Assembly: GCF_003852525.1 (NCBI RefSeq)
Contig: NZ_QAJL01000001.1
Location: 298,796 to 358,972, forward strand
Origin: Pedobacter sp. KBW06
GTDB lineage: Bacteria; Bacteroidota; Bacteroidia; Sphingobacteriales; Sphingobacteriaceae
DNA: 60,177 bases
Direction of reading: 5' to 3'
Below are positions 7,723-16,727 of this stretch, piece by piece. The position numbers and the translations under genes are program-made. Positions within the stretch are counted from its first letter, which is position 1. Each line of letters begins with the position of its first letter. The notes under the pieces are model-generated. The model saw only the letters and a program-made list of their open reading frames with translations, made no database searches and had not been told where the DNA came from.

Positions 7723-10196
7723 TTATTTACCCTGTTTTTTTCGGCTTCTGCACCGGTTTGGTTGTGTTTCCGCAGATCAGAGAAGGTTTTACCGAAACGA
7801 TAGCTAAAACTCAGCAACACTGTCCTGGAGTCGGAACGGTTGCGCCAGCCTGCCGTAGTCAATGCCAGGTTATTAATTTCTCCGTTGATGATCCTGGTAT
7901 AAAAGATATCACTGGCATTCAGTTTCAGCGTGGTACTAGGAGATAATTTCTTTTGGATACCCGCATTTACCGCATAAAGTTTGCCGATGGTAAACTGGGC
8001 ATCATTGATCTTTGTACGGTACATCCCTCCAAGCTCGGTGCTCCAGCTCTGACTCAGCTTAAATTGAAAAGTATTGGTCGAAAAGAAAAAAGTGCCTTTG
8101 CTATTTAATACGCCATTGTAGAAGTCACTGCTCTTTGAATTTAAATTGGTCAGCTCTCCATAAAACTGCCAGTTCAACCAAGAAGTAAGGTCAAGACCTG
8201 CATTTACACTCAGGCTCTTCACAATCTTGCGGCCAATATTACCCGGCCTGCTGTAGTAAAGTCCGTTTTTGATTTCAATCGTTTCATTCACTTCATCCTT
8301 GGTGTCACTATAGCTAAAGGTGGTCGTAATCTTATTTTTAAAAGTATGAGAAAGCTCGATGCTATGGGTAAACGAAGGGTTCAGAAAGGGGTTTCCAAGA
8401 TAGTAGGTAAACTTATCCAGGGGCGAAATAAAAGGATTCAATTGCTGAAAGTAAGGACGGTCTACCCTTCTGCCATAGTTTAAACCGATCTGATTATTGC
8501 CTGCTGTATCGAGTTTATAGGAAAGGTACAACGTCGGAAACAGATTGGTATAACTCCTGTTGAAAGCAGAGTCAGGCTTTAGCGGGTTCCCCATCTGGTG
8601 CCCATCTGAATTGGTATGCTCCAGACGCAGTCCCATTTGAAATGACCATTTCCCTGCCTCCTTATTCATATTCAGATAACCTGAATTGATGTTCTCCTTG
8701 TATATAAAATGATTGCTCTTTTCGTAGTCAGGTTTGGTCACCTGATTAATCGTATAGCTATAGTCCCCAACATTGTCGGTCTTTGTATAACTTGTCTTAG
8801 CGCCCAGCTCCATTTTCCAGTTGTTTTTAAAAGGCTTACTGTAATCGGCTTTCAACGTATAGATTTTAATATTAGAAGGCAATTTTCCCATCAGGATATC
8901 TTCCGATTTTAAACTTTGATCCGGTAAATAGGAAGAATTGCTGATCACCTGGTCATTCTTCGTATTGTACACGAGATAATCGGCATCAACAGTTAACTGC
9001 TGACCTTTTTTATCAAACTGATGCCGGTAATTCAGGTTAACCCCCAGGTTCTTAAAGATCTCGTTCTCCTTAGTCAGCGCTTTCACAATAGAATCCAGTC
9101 CGCGTTGCGCATTTAAAAGATTGCTGACATTGTTATTTGTTTCCGGTGAGGTTCTGTGCATTCCTGTAAGTACCACTCCCCAGGTTGTTTTTTCTGTCTG
9201 GTAATAATCCATCCCTACTTTACCATTAAAACCTGTGCCTTTTCTGCGGATATAACTGTTTTGTTCAAAATAGGATTTCGTACTTCCATCTTCGTTTTTA
9301 TACTTGCGGAAAAGGTCCAGATCAGTAAAATTATTCTGAAAGGTATTGCTCAGGCTTCCAAAGAAATTCAGTTTATTATGGCGGTAGTTCAGGTTAAAAC
9401 TATTGTTGCTTCTGGCGAGTTCTCCCTGGGTATAAGCGAGGTTCAATCCTCCGTTAAACCCTCTGGAATTGGTCTTTTTTGTCTTGATGTTGATCACCCC
9501 TGCTTTTCCCGCAGCATCGTACCTTGCCGGTGGGTTGGTCATCAGTTCTATCTGGTCCAATGAAGCCGAAGGCAGGGAACGCAGGTAACTTTCCAGATCC
9601 GCACCCGACAAATACGTAGGTTTATCGTCAATAAATATGGTGACCCCCTGTTTTCCTTTCAGGCTGATTACCCCGTTCTGATCCACAGACACACCTGGAG
9701 ATTTTTCGAGCACATCCATAGCTGTGGTTCCTGAATTGGCAATCAATGCATCAACGTTGACTACCGTTCTGTCGATTTTTCGTTCTACAAAAGCTTTCTG
9801 TCCGACAATAGAAACTTCTTTCAGGTTTTTTGTTGTCGCCATCAGGCTGATGTCGGGAAGTAGCAGACCCGGATTCATCGCAGTGATGTGAAGCACTTCT
9901 GTCTGGTAATTCTGATAACCCATCGCAGAAATTTTTATACGGTAATCTCCTTCCTTCAATTGCTCAAAAACAAATTTGCCGTCCTGTTCTGTAAAACTGC
10001 TCTTCAGCAAGGTACTGTCCTGAACCCTGAATAAGCCTACTGTAGCGAGGTCAAAAGCTTGTTTTTGTTCGTTTAACACTTTACCTGAGATCTGTCCTTT
10101 GCCTGTACTTTTAGGCGTTACAGCGGACTGAGCAAAGGCAAAATTTGAGGCAATAGCTGCCCATGTGACTAAAATAGCCACGATATGTAGTTTCAT
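7719..10196 (-). CDS. Outer-membrane beta-barrel (TonB-receptor-like) protein
   Basis: 825 residues. A signal peptide (to about residue 23, FAFAQ) is followed by a carboxypeptidase-regulatory-like domain (about 35-115). Next comes a TonB-plug-like region (about 120-235, including VVNVDALIANSGTTAMDVLEKSPGV split over two strands, GVTIFIDDKP and INIKTKK). The rest is a long barrel of the outer-membrane beta-barrel family (OMP_b-brl_3 type). It lacks the usual C-terminal aromatic residue, ending instead in a polar tail. It is the last gene of the BlaI-BlaR1 operon, 47 bases after BlaR1, and so is a probable effector of that sensor. Ligand unknown. Confidence 0.85.
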   Translation of the reverse strand: MKLHIVAILVTWAAIASNFAFAQSAVTPKSTGKGQISGKVLNEQKQAFDLATVGLFRVQDSTLLKSSFTEQDGKFVFEQLKEGDYRIKISAMGYQNYQTEVLHITAMNPGLLLPDISLMATTKNLKEVSIVGQKAFVERKIDRTVVNVDALIANSGTTAMDVLEKSPGVSVDQNGVISLKGKQGVTIFIDDKPTYLSGADLESYLRSLPSASLDQIELMTNPPARYDAAGKAGVINIKTKKTNSRGFNGGLNLAYTQGELARSNNSFNLNYRHNKLNFFGSLSNTFQNNFTDLDLFRKYKNEDGSTKSYFEQNSYIRRKGTGFNGKVGMDYYQTEKTTWGVVLTGMHRTSPETNNNVSNLLNAQRGLDSIVKALTKENEIFKNLGVNLNYRHQFDKKGQQLTVDADYLVYNTKNDQVISNSSYLPDQSLKSEDILMGKLPSNIKIYTLKADYSKPFKNNWKMELGAKTSYTKTDNVGDYSYTINQVTKPDYEKSNHFIYKENINSGYLNMNKEAGKWSFQMGLRLEHTNSDGHQMGNPLKPDSAFNRSYTNLFPTLYLSYKLDTAGNNQIGLNYGRRVDRPYFQQLNPFISPLDKFTYYLGNPFLNPSFTHSIELSHTFKNKITTTFSYSDTKDEVNETIEIKNGLYYSRPGNIGRKIVKSLSVNAGLDLTSWLNWQFYGELTNLNSKSSDFYNGVLNSKGTFFFSTNTFQFKLSQSWSTELGGMYRTKINDAQFTIGKLYAVNAGIQKKLSPSTTLKLNASDIFYTRIINGEINNLALTTAGWRNRSDSRTVLLSFSYRFGKTFSDLRKHNQTGAEAEKNRVNN

Positions 10197-10243
10197 TAAT
10201 TTAGGTTTAGGGGCGTTAGGAGATCAGGCTAAAGTATTTCTGA

Positions 10244-12064
10244 TTATTTAATTTCATAGTTATAGGCCAGGATCCAGTCGGGACGCTTCAGGTATTTCTT
10301 TGCGTATTTTTTATGGGTAGCCTCCGGTAAGGTTTTTCCATTCACCACAAATTCGTTCTTATCGATTCTAAAAGAAAGTTTTTCATTTTTCCAGATCAGG
10401 CCATCTTTGGTTAAATCGTTGGCGATATAGGTAGAAGTATTGTCATCAAACTCCCCTTTGTTCAGATAATCCGCCGTAATTCCAGTCTTTAAGGTTACTT
10501 TCCTTTTTTCAGGATTGTCGTCACTCTCCCTGACTATAGTTCTGGTCGTCTTGCTGCTCGAGGTTTTTACTTTTGAATCTTCTTCCGCTCTCAACCGATC
10601 CCTTTCTGCAGCAGATTTATCTCTTTCCGAAGCCAACTTATCCCTTTCCAAAGCAGATTTATCCCTTTCCGCAGCCAGCCTGTCCCTTTCCGAAGCCCAT
10701 GCATCCTGGCCTTTCGCTAAGCGGTCTTTCTTTTGCGCCTGCAGGTCCCGTAAAGCAGCCTGTTTATTCAGCAAGATTGCTTGCTGGTCCCGCAAAGCAG
10801 CCTGCTGGTCACGTAGACTGGCTTCCCGATCACGTAAGGCAGCTTGTTGATCACGTATCGCAGCCTCCTTGTCTTCCAGCGTCTCCTGCTCATTGCCAGG
10901 ACGATTTTCAACAGGAACAAGCCCCTTATCGGTTTTAACCGAATGCTGCTCTGATTTTGTTAACGAACTCTTCTGAACGGTAGAGTTCAGCTGTTTCTTC
11001 TTAACCCGTGTTGTATCTTGCAAAGCAACATTATTTTTCGGTTCCTTTCCTGCAGGTTGCGGCCCTGAAAAGGCAGCGGTTAAAGTAACTGCAGCAACCA
11101 ACCCTACTGCAAGTATCCCTTTCTCAATCCTATTCAAACTGGGATTATCATTGGAAACCATTCTTTTCACCCGTTGCACCAAATGATCGTTCTTTCCCGA
11201 AATCGCCATGGCATACTCCGGATTTCCTGGCTGAAACTCCTGGCAGGAAATTAATGCACTGATGTAATTGACTTTATCATGAGTGCTGGAAATCGTCATG
11301 TCATCGCAGCAGCTCTCTCTTTCTTCCCGGATCAGCCTGCTAATCCACAATACCGCAGGGTTAAAGAAGAAGACAATCTCCATCAGGCTTTGTAAAATAT
11401 TGACCAGGTAATCCCTTCTTTTGATGTGCGCCAGCTCATGGCAAATGATGGCTTCCACTTCTTTTTCTGACAGGCCATTGATCAGTCCTACTGGAATCAG
11501 GATTAATGGTTTAAGATGCCCGACCACCATAGGTACCTTTACAATCCCCGACTGGACAATCTGTACCACCTGGGTAATTCCAAACTGAAGCGCCAATGCT
11601 TTCAGCCTGTTTTCCCAGTATGCTCCAGCCGGGCTGATCTGTGTATTTCTGATTCTCTTAATGCTGTAGAGTCCCGCAAAAAGCTGGATACTTCTGGCGC
11701 AGATGACCAGGAACCAGATCAGCACGATGGTAGAAGCGTAACTGCTAAAATAACCAACCGTTTTTTGAAGCAAATTTACCGGCTCCGCTCCGTTAAGGGA
11801 AACATTTGCCTGAATTTGTTGATCATGCACAAATGGCGCAACTACACTCAGGGTTTCAAAATCGGTCTGTGCTGATTTCTGCCATTCGTAGGCAAAGGAA
11901 AAACTGCTGCTGAGTGCAAACAACATCAAACATGAAATGAGCAGGTTATAACGCAGTTTAGCACTGGATTTACTGGTAAATACCAGAATCAATGCCGTAA
12001 TTAAAGCAAGTACAAGTCCTTGCCAAAGCGAGTGTAATAAGGTTTTAAAAATGATCGTTTCCAT
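10244..12064 (-). CDS. BlaR1-like M56 metallopeptidase with heptad-repeat insert
   Basis: 606 residues. Four membrane helices surround the zinc protease site HELAH (residues 209-213) followed by IKRRDYLVN, the M56/BlaR1 signature. A further helix lies near 315-330. Residues about 385-485 hold roughly 13-14 consecutive seven-residue repeats of the type RDQQAAL / RDKSALE, likely a coiled coil. A C-terminal domain of about 110 residues follows (TRTIVRESDD to the end). The penicillin-binding sensor of true BlaR1 is absent. In M56/BlaI pairs the protease triggers loss of the BlaI repressor; here the signal is unknown. It starts 23 bases after BlaI. Confidence 0.88.
   Translation of the reverse strand: METIIFKTLLHSLWQGLVLALITALILVFTSKSSAKLRYNLLISCLMLFALSSSFSFAYEWQKSAQTDFETLSVVAPFVHDQQIQANVSLNGAEPVNLLQKTVGYFSSYASTIVLIWFLVICARSIQLFAGLYSIKRIRNTQISPAGAYWENRLKALALQFGITQVVQIVQSGIVKVPMVVGHLKPLILIPVGLINGLSEKEVEAIICHELAHIKRRDYLVNILQSLMEIVFFFNPAVLWISRLIREERESCCDDMTISSTHDKVNYISALISCQEFQPGNPEYAMAISGKNDHLVQRVKRMVSNDNPSLNRIEKGILAVGLVAAVTLTAAFSGPQPAGKEPKNNVALQDTTRVKKKQLNSTVQKSSLTKSEQHSVKTDKGLVPVENRPGNEQETLEDKEAAIRDQQAALRDREASLRDQQAALRDQQAILLNKQAALRDLQAQKKDRLAKGQDAWASERDRLAAERDKSALERDKLASERDKSAAERDRLRAEEDSKVKTSSSKTTRTIVRESDDNPEKRKVTLKTGITADYLNKGEFDDNTSTYIANDLTKDGLIWKNEKLSFRIDKNEFVVNGKTLPEATHKKYAKKYLKRPDWILAYNYEIK
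10580..10870 (-). repeat. 21-base coding repeats (heptads) inside the BlaR1-like gene
   Basis: About 13-14 units of 21 bases encode heptads with consensus R-D-x-x-A-x-L/E. The first half favours RDQQAAL and RDREASL, the second half RDRLAAE and RDKSALE, so two repeat subfamilies have expanded in tandem. Length variation between strains is likely. Confidence 0.75.
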
Positions 12065-12087
12065 TCCTGTGGTTCTTTAAGGATGAA

Positions 12088-12486
12088 TTATTTTTGTTCC
12101 AATTGATTCAATAGAGATTTAATCGTTTCCAGATCTTCTTTCGAAGTTTTTTTATTGCCCATCAGCTGCATCATCAACCTGCTGGCAGAACCATTGTACA
12201 TGGTATCAATAAACTTCTCCAATAAAAAATCCTTGGTGGTCTGCTCCTTCTCTGCAACATGATAAATGTGCTTCATCTGACTTTCATCCCGGGTAAGGAT
12301 TCCTTTATCTGTCATGATCTGCATGAGCTTTAGCGTGGAGGTATAATTTACCTCGCGGTTTTCATTTAACTTATCGTTCACAAGGCGAACTGTTAGCGGT
12401 CCCTGCTCCCACAATACCTGTAAGATCTCCAGCTCGGATTTCGTAGGTTCTATTTGTCTGTTATTTTCAGTACTCTGCGCTTTCAT
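12088..12486 (-). CDS. BlaI/MecI/CopY-family repressor
   Basis: 132 residues. The winged helix is at about 13-80: TKSELEILQVLWEQGPLTVRL, then NYTSTLKLMQIMTDKGILTRD, matching BlaI/MecI. A C-terminal helical dimerisation region (about 85-130) contains the usual SRLMMQLMGNKKTSKEDLE stretch. The family represses its own operon until a partner M56 protease is activated. It is first in the operon blaI-like, blaR1-like, outer-membrane barrel, and a palindrome 20 bases upstream is the probable operator. Confidence 0.92.
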   Translation of the reverse strand: MKAQSTENNRQIEPTKSELEILQVLWEQGPLTVRLVNDKLNENREVNYTSTLKLMQIMTDKGILTRDESQMKHIYHVAEKEQTTKDFLLEKFIDTMYNGSASRLMMQLMGNKKTSKEDLETIKSLLNQLEQK

Positions 12487-12531
12487 AACCTAAAGGTAGG
12501 AAACTTTTCGTACGAAACAATACTTAGGTTA
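12486..12531. promoter_or_regulatory. Candidate BlaI operator region
   Basis: A perfect palindrome TTTCGTACGAAA lies at 12506-12517, flanked by TAACCTAA (12486-12493) and TTAGGTTA (12524-12531), themselves a perfect 8-base inverted repeat. It sits directly upstream of the BlaI-like start codon, where an autorepressor would bind. Confidence 0.5.
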
Positions 12532-12721
12532 ATTATTTTTATTTATTTCTCCATAAACGCGCTTAAAACCACCTATCATACTGATTAATAAAGATTAACA
12601 AAAGCGATATCACTATATAAAATTACCCTCAAAAAATACAATATCATTATTATATCAAAATTATTACTAAAAACATAATGTATTTTATAGCTATCTTTCG
12701 TTATAATTATTAACGTTTTTT

Positions 12722-13258
12722 ATGAAGGATAATGGCTTTATGATAGATTCGGATGGAATCTGCCTATTCATCACCCTCACACTCAGAACCTCTTTAGCCG
12801 GGAGGCTGGTCCTTATTTTCCTGAACATGATGTGTACAGGTATTATTGTTCTGGCTGCAGCAGAAAGAATTACGGCACTGATTCTGGCATCAACGGTGAT
12901 CTTTTTATTGCTGATCAGGTACTCTCTATGGAACTTTTACGGTAAAGAATACCTGACCATCAATACAAAATCCATACGTTACCAGCACGATTACGGATTC
13001 TTCAAAACTACTCCTCAAATCAATAAGATTGGCACAAGCCTGATGGTGCAGGCACAAAACATTTACCAAACGGGAAAACCGAAACAAGTCCGCCTGGTTT
13101 TCATCTCACATAATGAGCTTGACTTCCCGGAGGAGGTGTATCATGTTGCGATCCCCATCACACAAAAAAATGCCAATGCTGTGATCAGGGGGATCAATCT
13201 CCTTTATCTGGACAAAGTAACTGACGATTATTCCTTACCGCCAATACACATGAATTAA
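12722..13258 (+). CDS. Hypothetical membrane protein
   Basis: 178 residues. Two adjacent hydrophobic helices at about residues 25-65 (LAGRLVLIFLNMMCTGIIVL and ITALILASTVIFLLLIRY) precede a soluble domain of mostly beta character (KEYLTINTKSIRYQHDYGFFKT and onward). This resembles the membrane-anchored PH-like layout of small bacterial proteins, but I cannot assign a family. The upstream 235 bases are very AT-rich and include TATCTTTC at 12692-12699, close to the -7 consensus. The end overlaps the convergent DUF3050 gene by 4 bases. Confidence 0.65.
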   Translation: MKDNGFMIDSDGICLFITLTLRTSLAGRLVLIFLNMMCTGIIVLAAAERITALILASTVIFLLLIRYSLWNFYGKEYLTINTKSIRYQHDYGFFKTTPQINKIGTSLMVQAQNIYQTGKPKQVRLVFISHNELDFPEEVYHVAIPITQKNANAVIRGINLLYLDKVTDDYSLPPIHMN

Positions 13259-14052
13259 TGTTTACGCGCTAAAATTGCACGATAAGCACCATCCCACAGT
13301 CCGATTCGTTTTCTTAAAGATGCCATGCTCATCTCTTCCGCTGCTTTCCAGTGAGCTTCATTGTCGCCGCAAAGGTCTGCTGTCATTTCTAAAGCCAAAT
13401 GGCTATGGTGATCACCATCTACCTCAATATGCCTGTCCAGATAATACTTAAATAAAGAGATCTGCTCAGGGAATTTCTTATTCAGGTCGCTTACGATGGA
13501 TAAAAACATATTGGGAATCAGGTCTTCTCTTCCGAAAGTAAAGGTGCTTGCCTGTACATGATGTTGCCCGCTGTTAATCACACTGAAAGTAAAATCAACA
13601 AAGTCCATCGCTTCCTGAGGAGTTCCTGCCGCCTGATATGCTGCATTCAAATCTGCTCCGTTTTGTAAAGCATTAATGAACCTGCCGATCTCCCTGGTAT
13701 CTGCGCCACATTGTTCCATGGCATCCAGGTACATCTCAAAATGACTCTTCTTATTTCCATGTGCATCCACATCTGATTCCTCACCAGCCACAATCTCATT
13801 GATCAATGACCTGATGTTACCTGATCCTACCGGAAACCAGGGTAAACTCGTGCAGGTCAGGTTAATTTGAAGGGCTTTCAGTAATGACATAAAGTCCCAT
13901 ACCGCATAGATATGGTATTCCATAAAGATCCGGAGGTCTTCCAGGTCATTAATTACGGAATATACTTTATGGTTGATGATCTCCTGTCTTAAAGGCTCGA
14001 TATCGTGTTGAATTTGTTCAAGGGTACTGCTTATTCTGTTATCCATTATCAT
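13255..14052 (-). CDS. DUF3050 protein (haem-oxygenase-like fold)
   Basis: 265 residues, all-helical, matching the DUF3050 family. Key segments are EIINHKVYSVINDLEDLRIFM split with EYHIYAVWDFM near residue 47, SGQHHVQASTFTFGRED near 160, and YYLDRHIEVDGDHHSHLA near 207. The Glu/His pattern spread over these helices suggests a metal site of the haem-oxygenase-like diiron type. That is an inference from the pattern, since the family has no established function. Residue 3 is an alternative Met start. It is divergent from LemA across a short gap. Confidence 0.8.
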   Translation of the reverse strand: MIMDNRISSTLEQIQHDIEPLRQEIINHKVYSVINDLEDLRIFMEYHIYAVWDFMSLLKALQINLTCTSLPWFPVGSGNIRSLINEIVAGEESDVDAHGNKKSHFEMYLDAMEQCGADTREIGRFINALQNGADLNAAYQAAGTPQEAMDFVDFTFSVINSGQHHVQASTFTFGREDLIPNMFLSIVSDLNKKFPEQISLFKYYLDRHIEVDGDHHSHLALEMTADLCGDNEAHWKAAEEMSMASLRKRIGLWDGAYRAILARKH

Positions 14053-14116
14053 AAAAATGCAAATGTAAACATTCAGTATGATTGAATATTGTTATCTTCC
14101 TCTAACTTATTTAAAT

Positions 14117-14668
14117 ATGACAATACTTATCATTACCGGTATCGCACTATTGCTCCTGATTGGCAGCATTTTAACTTACAATCAGCTGGTTAAAAAGAGA
14201 AACCTCATGAAAGAAGGCTGGAGTGGAATTGATGTTTATCTTAAAAAACGATACGACCTCATCCCAAATCTGATTGAAACGGTCAAAGGGTATGCTACAC
14301 ATGAGCAGCAGCTGATGGAAAACATTACCCGGTTGCGCAGCAATGCCATACAATCCGGCAGCAGCCAGGAGAAGATCCTTGCCGAAACGGGGTTGACACA
14401 ATCCATCGGACAACTGATGATCGTTGCAGAAAACTATCCCGATTTAAAGGCAAACACCAATTTCCAACAGCTTCAGTCGCAATTGGAAACCATAGAATCA
14501 GAGATAGAAATGTCCAGAAGGTACTATAATGGAACGGTAAGAGAGAACAATATCCTCATTGAATCTTTTCCATCCAATCTTCTGGCCACTGCTTTTAACT
14601 TCCAGCAAGGCAGTTTCTTCGAAATACAACGCCCTGAAGAAAGGGAAAATCAAAAAGCATCCTTTTAA
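14117..14668 (+). CDS. LemA-family protein
   Basis: About 183 residues from the ATG at 14117; an upstream in-frame start at 14078 would add a non-conserved stretch before the membrane helix. One N-terminal helix (ILIITGIALLLLIGSILTY) is followed by the LemA core: YNQLVKKRNLMKEGWSGIDV, KKRYDLIPNLIETVKGY, then ENYPDLKANTNFQQLQ and FPSNLLATAFNF. LemA proteins form a periplasmic or cytoplasmic helical bundle of unknown function. The next gene, 12 bases downstream, is the DUF2207 membrane protein, its usual operon partner. Confidence 0.92.
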   Translation: MTILIITGIALLLLIGSILTYNQLVKKRNLMKEGWSGIDVYLKKRYDLIPNLIETVKGYATHEQQLMENITRLRSNAIQSGSSQEKILAETGLTQSIGQLMIVAENYPDLKANTNFQQLQSQLETIESEIEMSRRYYNGTVRENNILIESFPSNLLATAFNFQQGSFFEIQRPEERENQKASF

Positions 14669-14680
14669 AATAACGTCATC

Positions 14681-16591
14681 ATGATCCACAAGTTTTTCCG
14701 ATACTTCAGTTTCCTGCTCTTCCTTATTCTGCTTCAGTTTTCTCAACAGCTATTTGCACAAACAGAGCGGATTCTTTCTTTCCATTCGGACATTAAGATT
14801 GACAGCTCAGGATTGGTCAGGATCACCGAGCTTATCAAAGTAAATGCCAACGGAGATCAGATCAAAAGAGGCCTGGTAAGAACCCTGCCCCTATATCGAA
14901 AAGATATTTACAGCACCAGGAAAAAAATGGACTTTTTAGTGGAACGTGTGATGAAAGATGGCGCCGAAGAACCTTTTTCCACGAAAGAAGCCGATGGCAT
15001 GAGGTCAATTTATATCGGGCGCGAAAGCGTTTTGCTTGAACCCGGCATATACGAATATCAAATCGTTTACAGTACCAGAGGACAGGTCGGATTTTTTAAA
15101 GATTATGATGAATTGTATTGGAATGTAACCGGAAATGAATGGGCCTTCCCTATTGATGCCGCCTCAGCCAGCATTCACTTTCCTCTTGGCGCTAAAGGTG
15201 GAAACACGGTTTGCTATACAGGAATTGCAGGCGCTAAAGCCCATGATTGTACTTCTTTTAACGAGAGCGATGGCAGTGTCACCTTTAAAAGCAATCAGTC
15301 TCTTTCTCCAGGTGAAGGCTTTACGGTTGCCGCAGCCTTTAGCTCAGGATTCATCAAAAAACCATCATTTACAGAAAAGCTGTTTACAGAATATAAGGAA
15401 ATAGCTATTACTGCATTACTTTTGATCGCGCTTGGGGGATATCTTTTCTACACCTGGCAGCGCTATGGAGTAGATCCGGAGAGCCCAACAGTAATCCCCA
15501 GCTTTAATGTTCCAGGTGATTTCTCGCCTGCCATGCTCCGCTACTTCAATAAAAGGAAACCAGACCAAAAAGGTTTTGCCACTTCTGTTGTCAATATGGC
15601 CGTTAAGAAAGTCATCAGGATTCGAAAAGAGGAAGGCGACTATGTATTGGAACGTGCTTCTGAAGACATTAGTGCACTTAGTCCCGAAGAACAGCAGCTC
15701 TATAAACACCTGCTGGGTACGAGGTCAAAAATTTCCATCGACCAATCCAATAACAATACCATATCTGCTGCAAGAAGAGCCTATGAAACCAGTGTAAAAG
15801 TAAAGCTGGACTTTGAGAAATACTTTGTTAAACATAGCAAACACCTCATCAAAGGCATCCTGGCAACCATCGCCGCATTTGCTTTATTTATGTATTTTGT
15901 TGGCGGAGGTTATCCCCTTGTTCTTCTTTTCTTTGCCCCCTTTCTTGGGGCCGGATTATTTTGCATTTATCTTGGAATTAAAGGGCTGCGCTCCACCTAT
16001 GGGATCTCTTTTTTCTTAATTTTATTCGGACTTGGCTTTACAGGTGCACCGGGCTGGATGCTTTTCCAGTTCATCGGAAAAATGGAACCTACCAGCGCGG
16101 TTTTTATCATCCTCGCGACACTCCTGTTCCTGTCTTTTATTTACCTGATTAAAGCACCAACAGTCTATGGAGCAGCCATGCTCAGTGAAATAGCAGGATT
16201 TAAAATGTACCTGGAAACTGCAGAACAGCATCGCCTGAACCTGTTGAATCCACCGGAGCTCAGCCCGCAGCTTTTTGAAAAATTCCTGCCTTATGCCATG
16301 GCACTGGATGTAGAAAATGCCTGGGGAGCTAAGTTTGAACAGGTCTTTGATGGTACGGACTACCAACCCGAATGGTATTCCGGCGACAATTTCGCATACC
16401 GTTCCTTCGGCTCAGGATTCGCAAAACCTCTGAGCTCTGCCTTTGAAAATGCAACGCCATCGATCAGTACATCTTCAGGTTCAGGCTCTTCTTCCGGATC
16501 TTCCGGAAGTTCCAGCTGGAGTTCCGGAAGCAGCAGCAGCAGCGGATCTTCCGGTGGTGGCGGAGGCGGAGGTGGCGGCGGAGGCTGGTAA
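14681..16591 (+). CDS. DUF2207 membrane protein with Ser/Gly-rich tail
   Basis: 636 residues. A signal peptide (to about residue 26, LFAQ) is followed by the DUF2207 domain (about 27-230), a membrane helix (IAITALLLIALGGYLFYTW), a cytoplasmic segment, and further hydrophobic helices at about 385-500. A C-terminal domain ends in a low-complexity Ser/Gly tail that finishes with about eleven glycines and a Trp. This tail is typical of DUF2207/TPM-like proteins. It pairs with LemA in one operon; a role in envelope maintenance is inferred from that pairing only. A fragment related to this tail recurs at 19066-19086. Confidence 0.88.
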   Translation: MIHKFFRYFSFLLFLILLQFSQQLFAQTERILSFHSDIKIDSSGLVRITELIKVNANGDQIKRGLVRTLPLYRKDIYSTRKKMDFLVERVMKDGAEEPFSTKEADGMRSIYIGRESVLLEPGIYEYQIVYSTRGQVGFFKDYDELYWNVTGNEWAFPIDAASASIHFPLGAKGGNTVCYTGIAGAKAHDCTSFNESDGSVTFKSNQSLSPGEGFTVAAAFSSGFIKKPSFTEKLFTEYKEIAITALLLIALGGYLFYTWQRYGVDPESPTVIPSFNVPGDFSPAMLRYFNKRKPDQKGFATSVVNMAVKKVIRIRKEEGDYVLERASEDISALSPEEQQLYKHLLGTRSKISIDQSNNNTISAARRAYETSVKVKLDFEKYFVKHSKHLIKGILATIAAFALFMYFVGGGYPLVLLFFAPFLGAGLFCIYLGIKGLRSTYGISFFLILFGLGFTGAPGWMLFQFIGKMEPTSAVFIILATLLFLSFIYLIKAPTVYGAAMLSEIAGFKMYLETAEQHRLNLLNPPELSPQLFEKFLPYAMALDVENAWGAKFEQVFDGTDYQPEWYSGDNFAYRSFGSGFAKPLSSAFENATPSISTSSGSGSSSGSSGSSSWSSGSSSSSGSSGGGGGGGGGGGW

Positions 16592-16614
16592 TTACCTTAA
16601 GATTAATTCGTAAC

Positions 16615-16688
16615 TTGCTCCCGGGATGCCCACAAACATATTTAATTAACTATCAACACTGTATGTTAATTCCCGGTATAGTGAGCAA
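16615..16688. repeat. Nested inverted repeats between DUF2207 and AraC genes
   Basis: TTGCTC (16615-16620) pairs with GAGCAA (16683-16688), CCGGGA (16621-16626) with TCCCGG (16671-16676), and AATTAAC (16644-16650) with GTTAATT (16665-16671, sharing one base). There is no T-tract, so it is not a standard terminator. It could be an operator or a structured leader for the AraC gene, which starts 39 bases downstream. Confidence 0.45.
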
Positions 16689-16727
16689 CTTATTTCATCA
16701 TCCACCAGGAGTTAATTTAATAAAACA

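Noticed and set aside
10580..10870. Possible CRISPR-like array of 21-base repeats
   Set aside because: Units are contiguous without spacers, in frame, and encode protein heptads.
10515..10938. Two plus-strand open frames of 111 and 121 codons across the BlaR1-like gene
   Set aside because: They are antisense shadows of the 21-base heptad repeats, rich in Ser/Leu or Pro, with no start signal or known domain.
10244..12486. Beta-lactam resistance sensor (BlaR1/BlaI with beta-lactamase)
   Set aside because: The BlaR1-like protein has no penicillin-binding domain and no beta-lactamase gene is nearby; the partner is an outer-membrane barrel.
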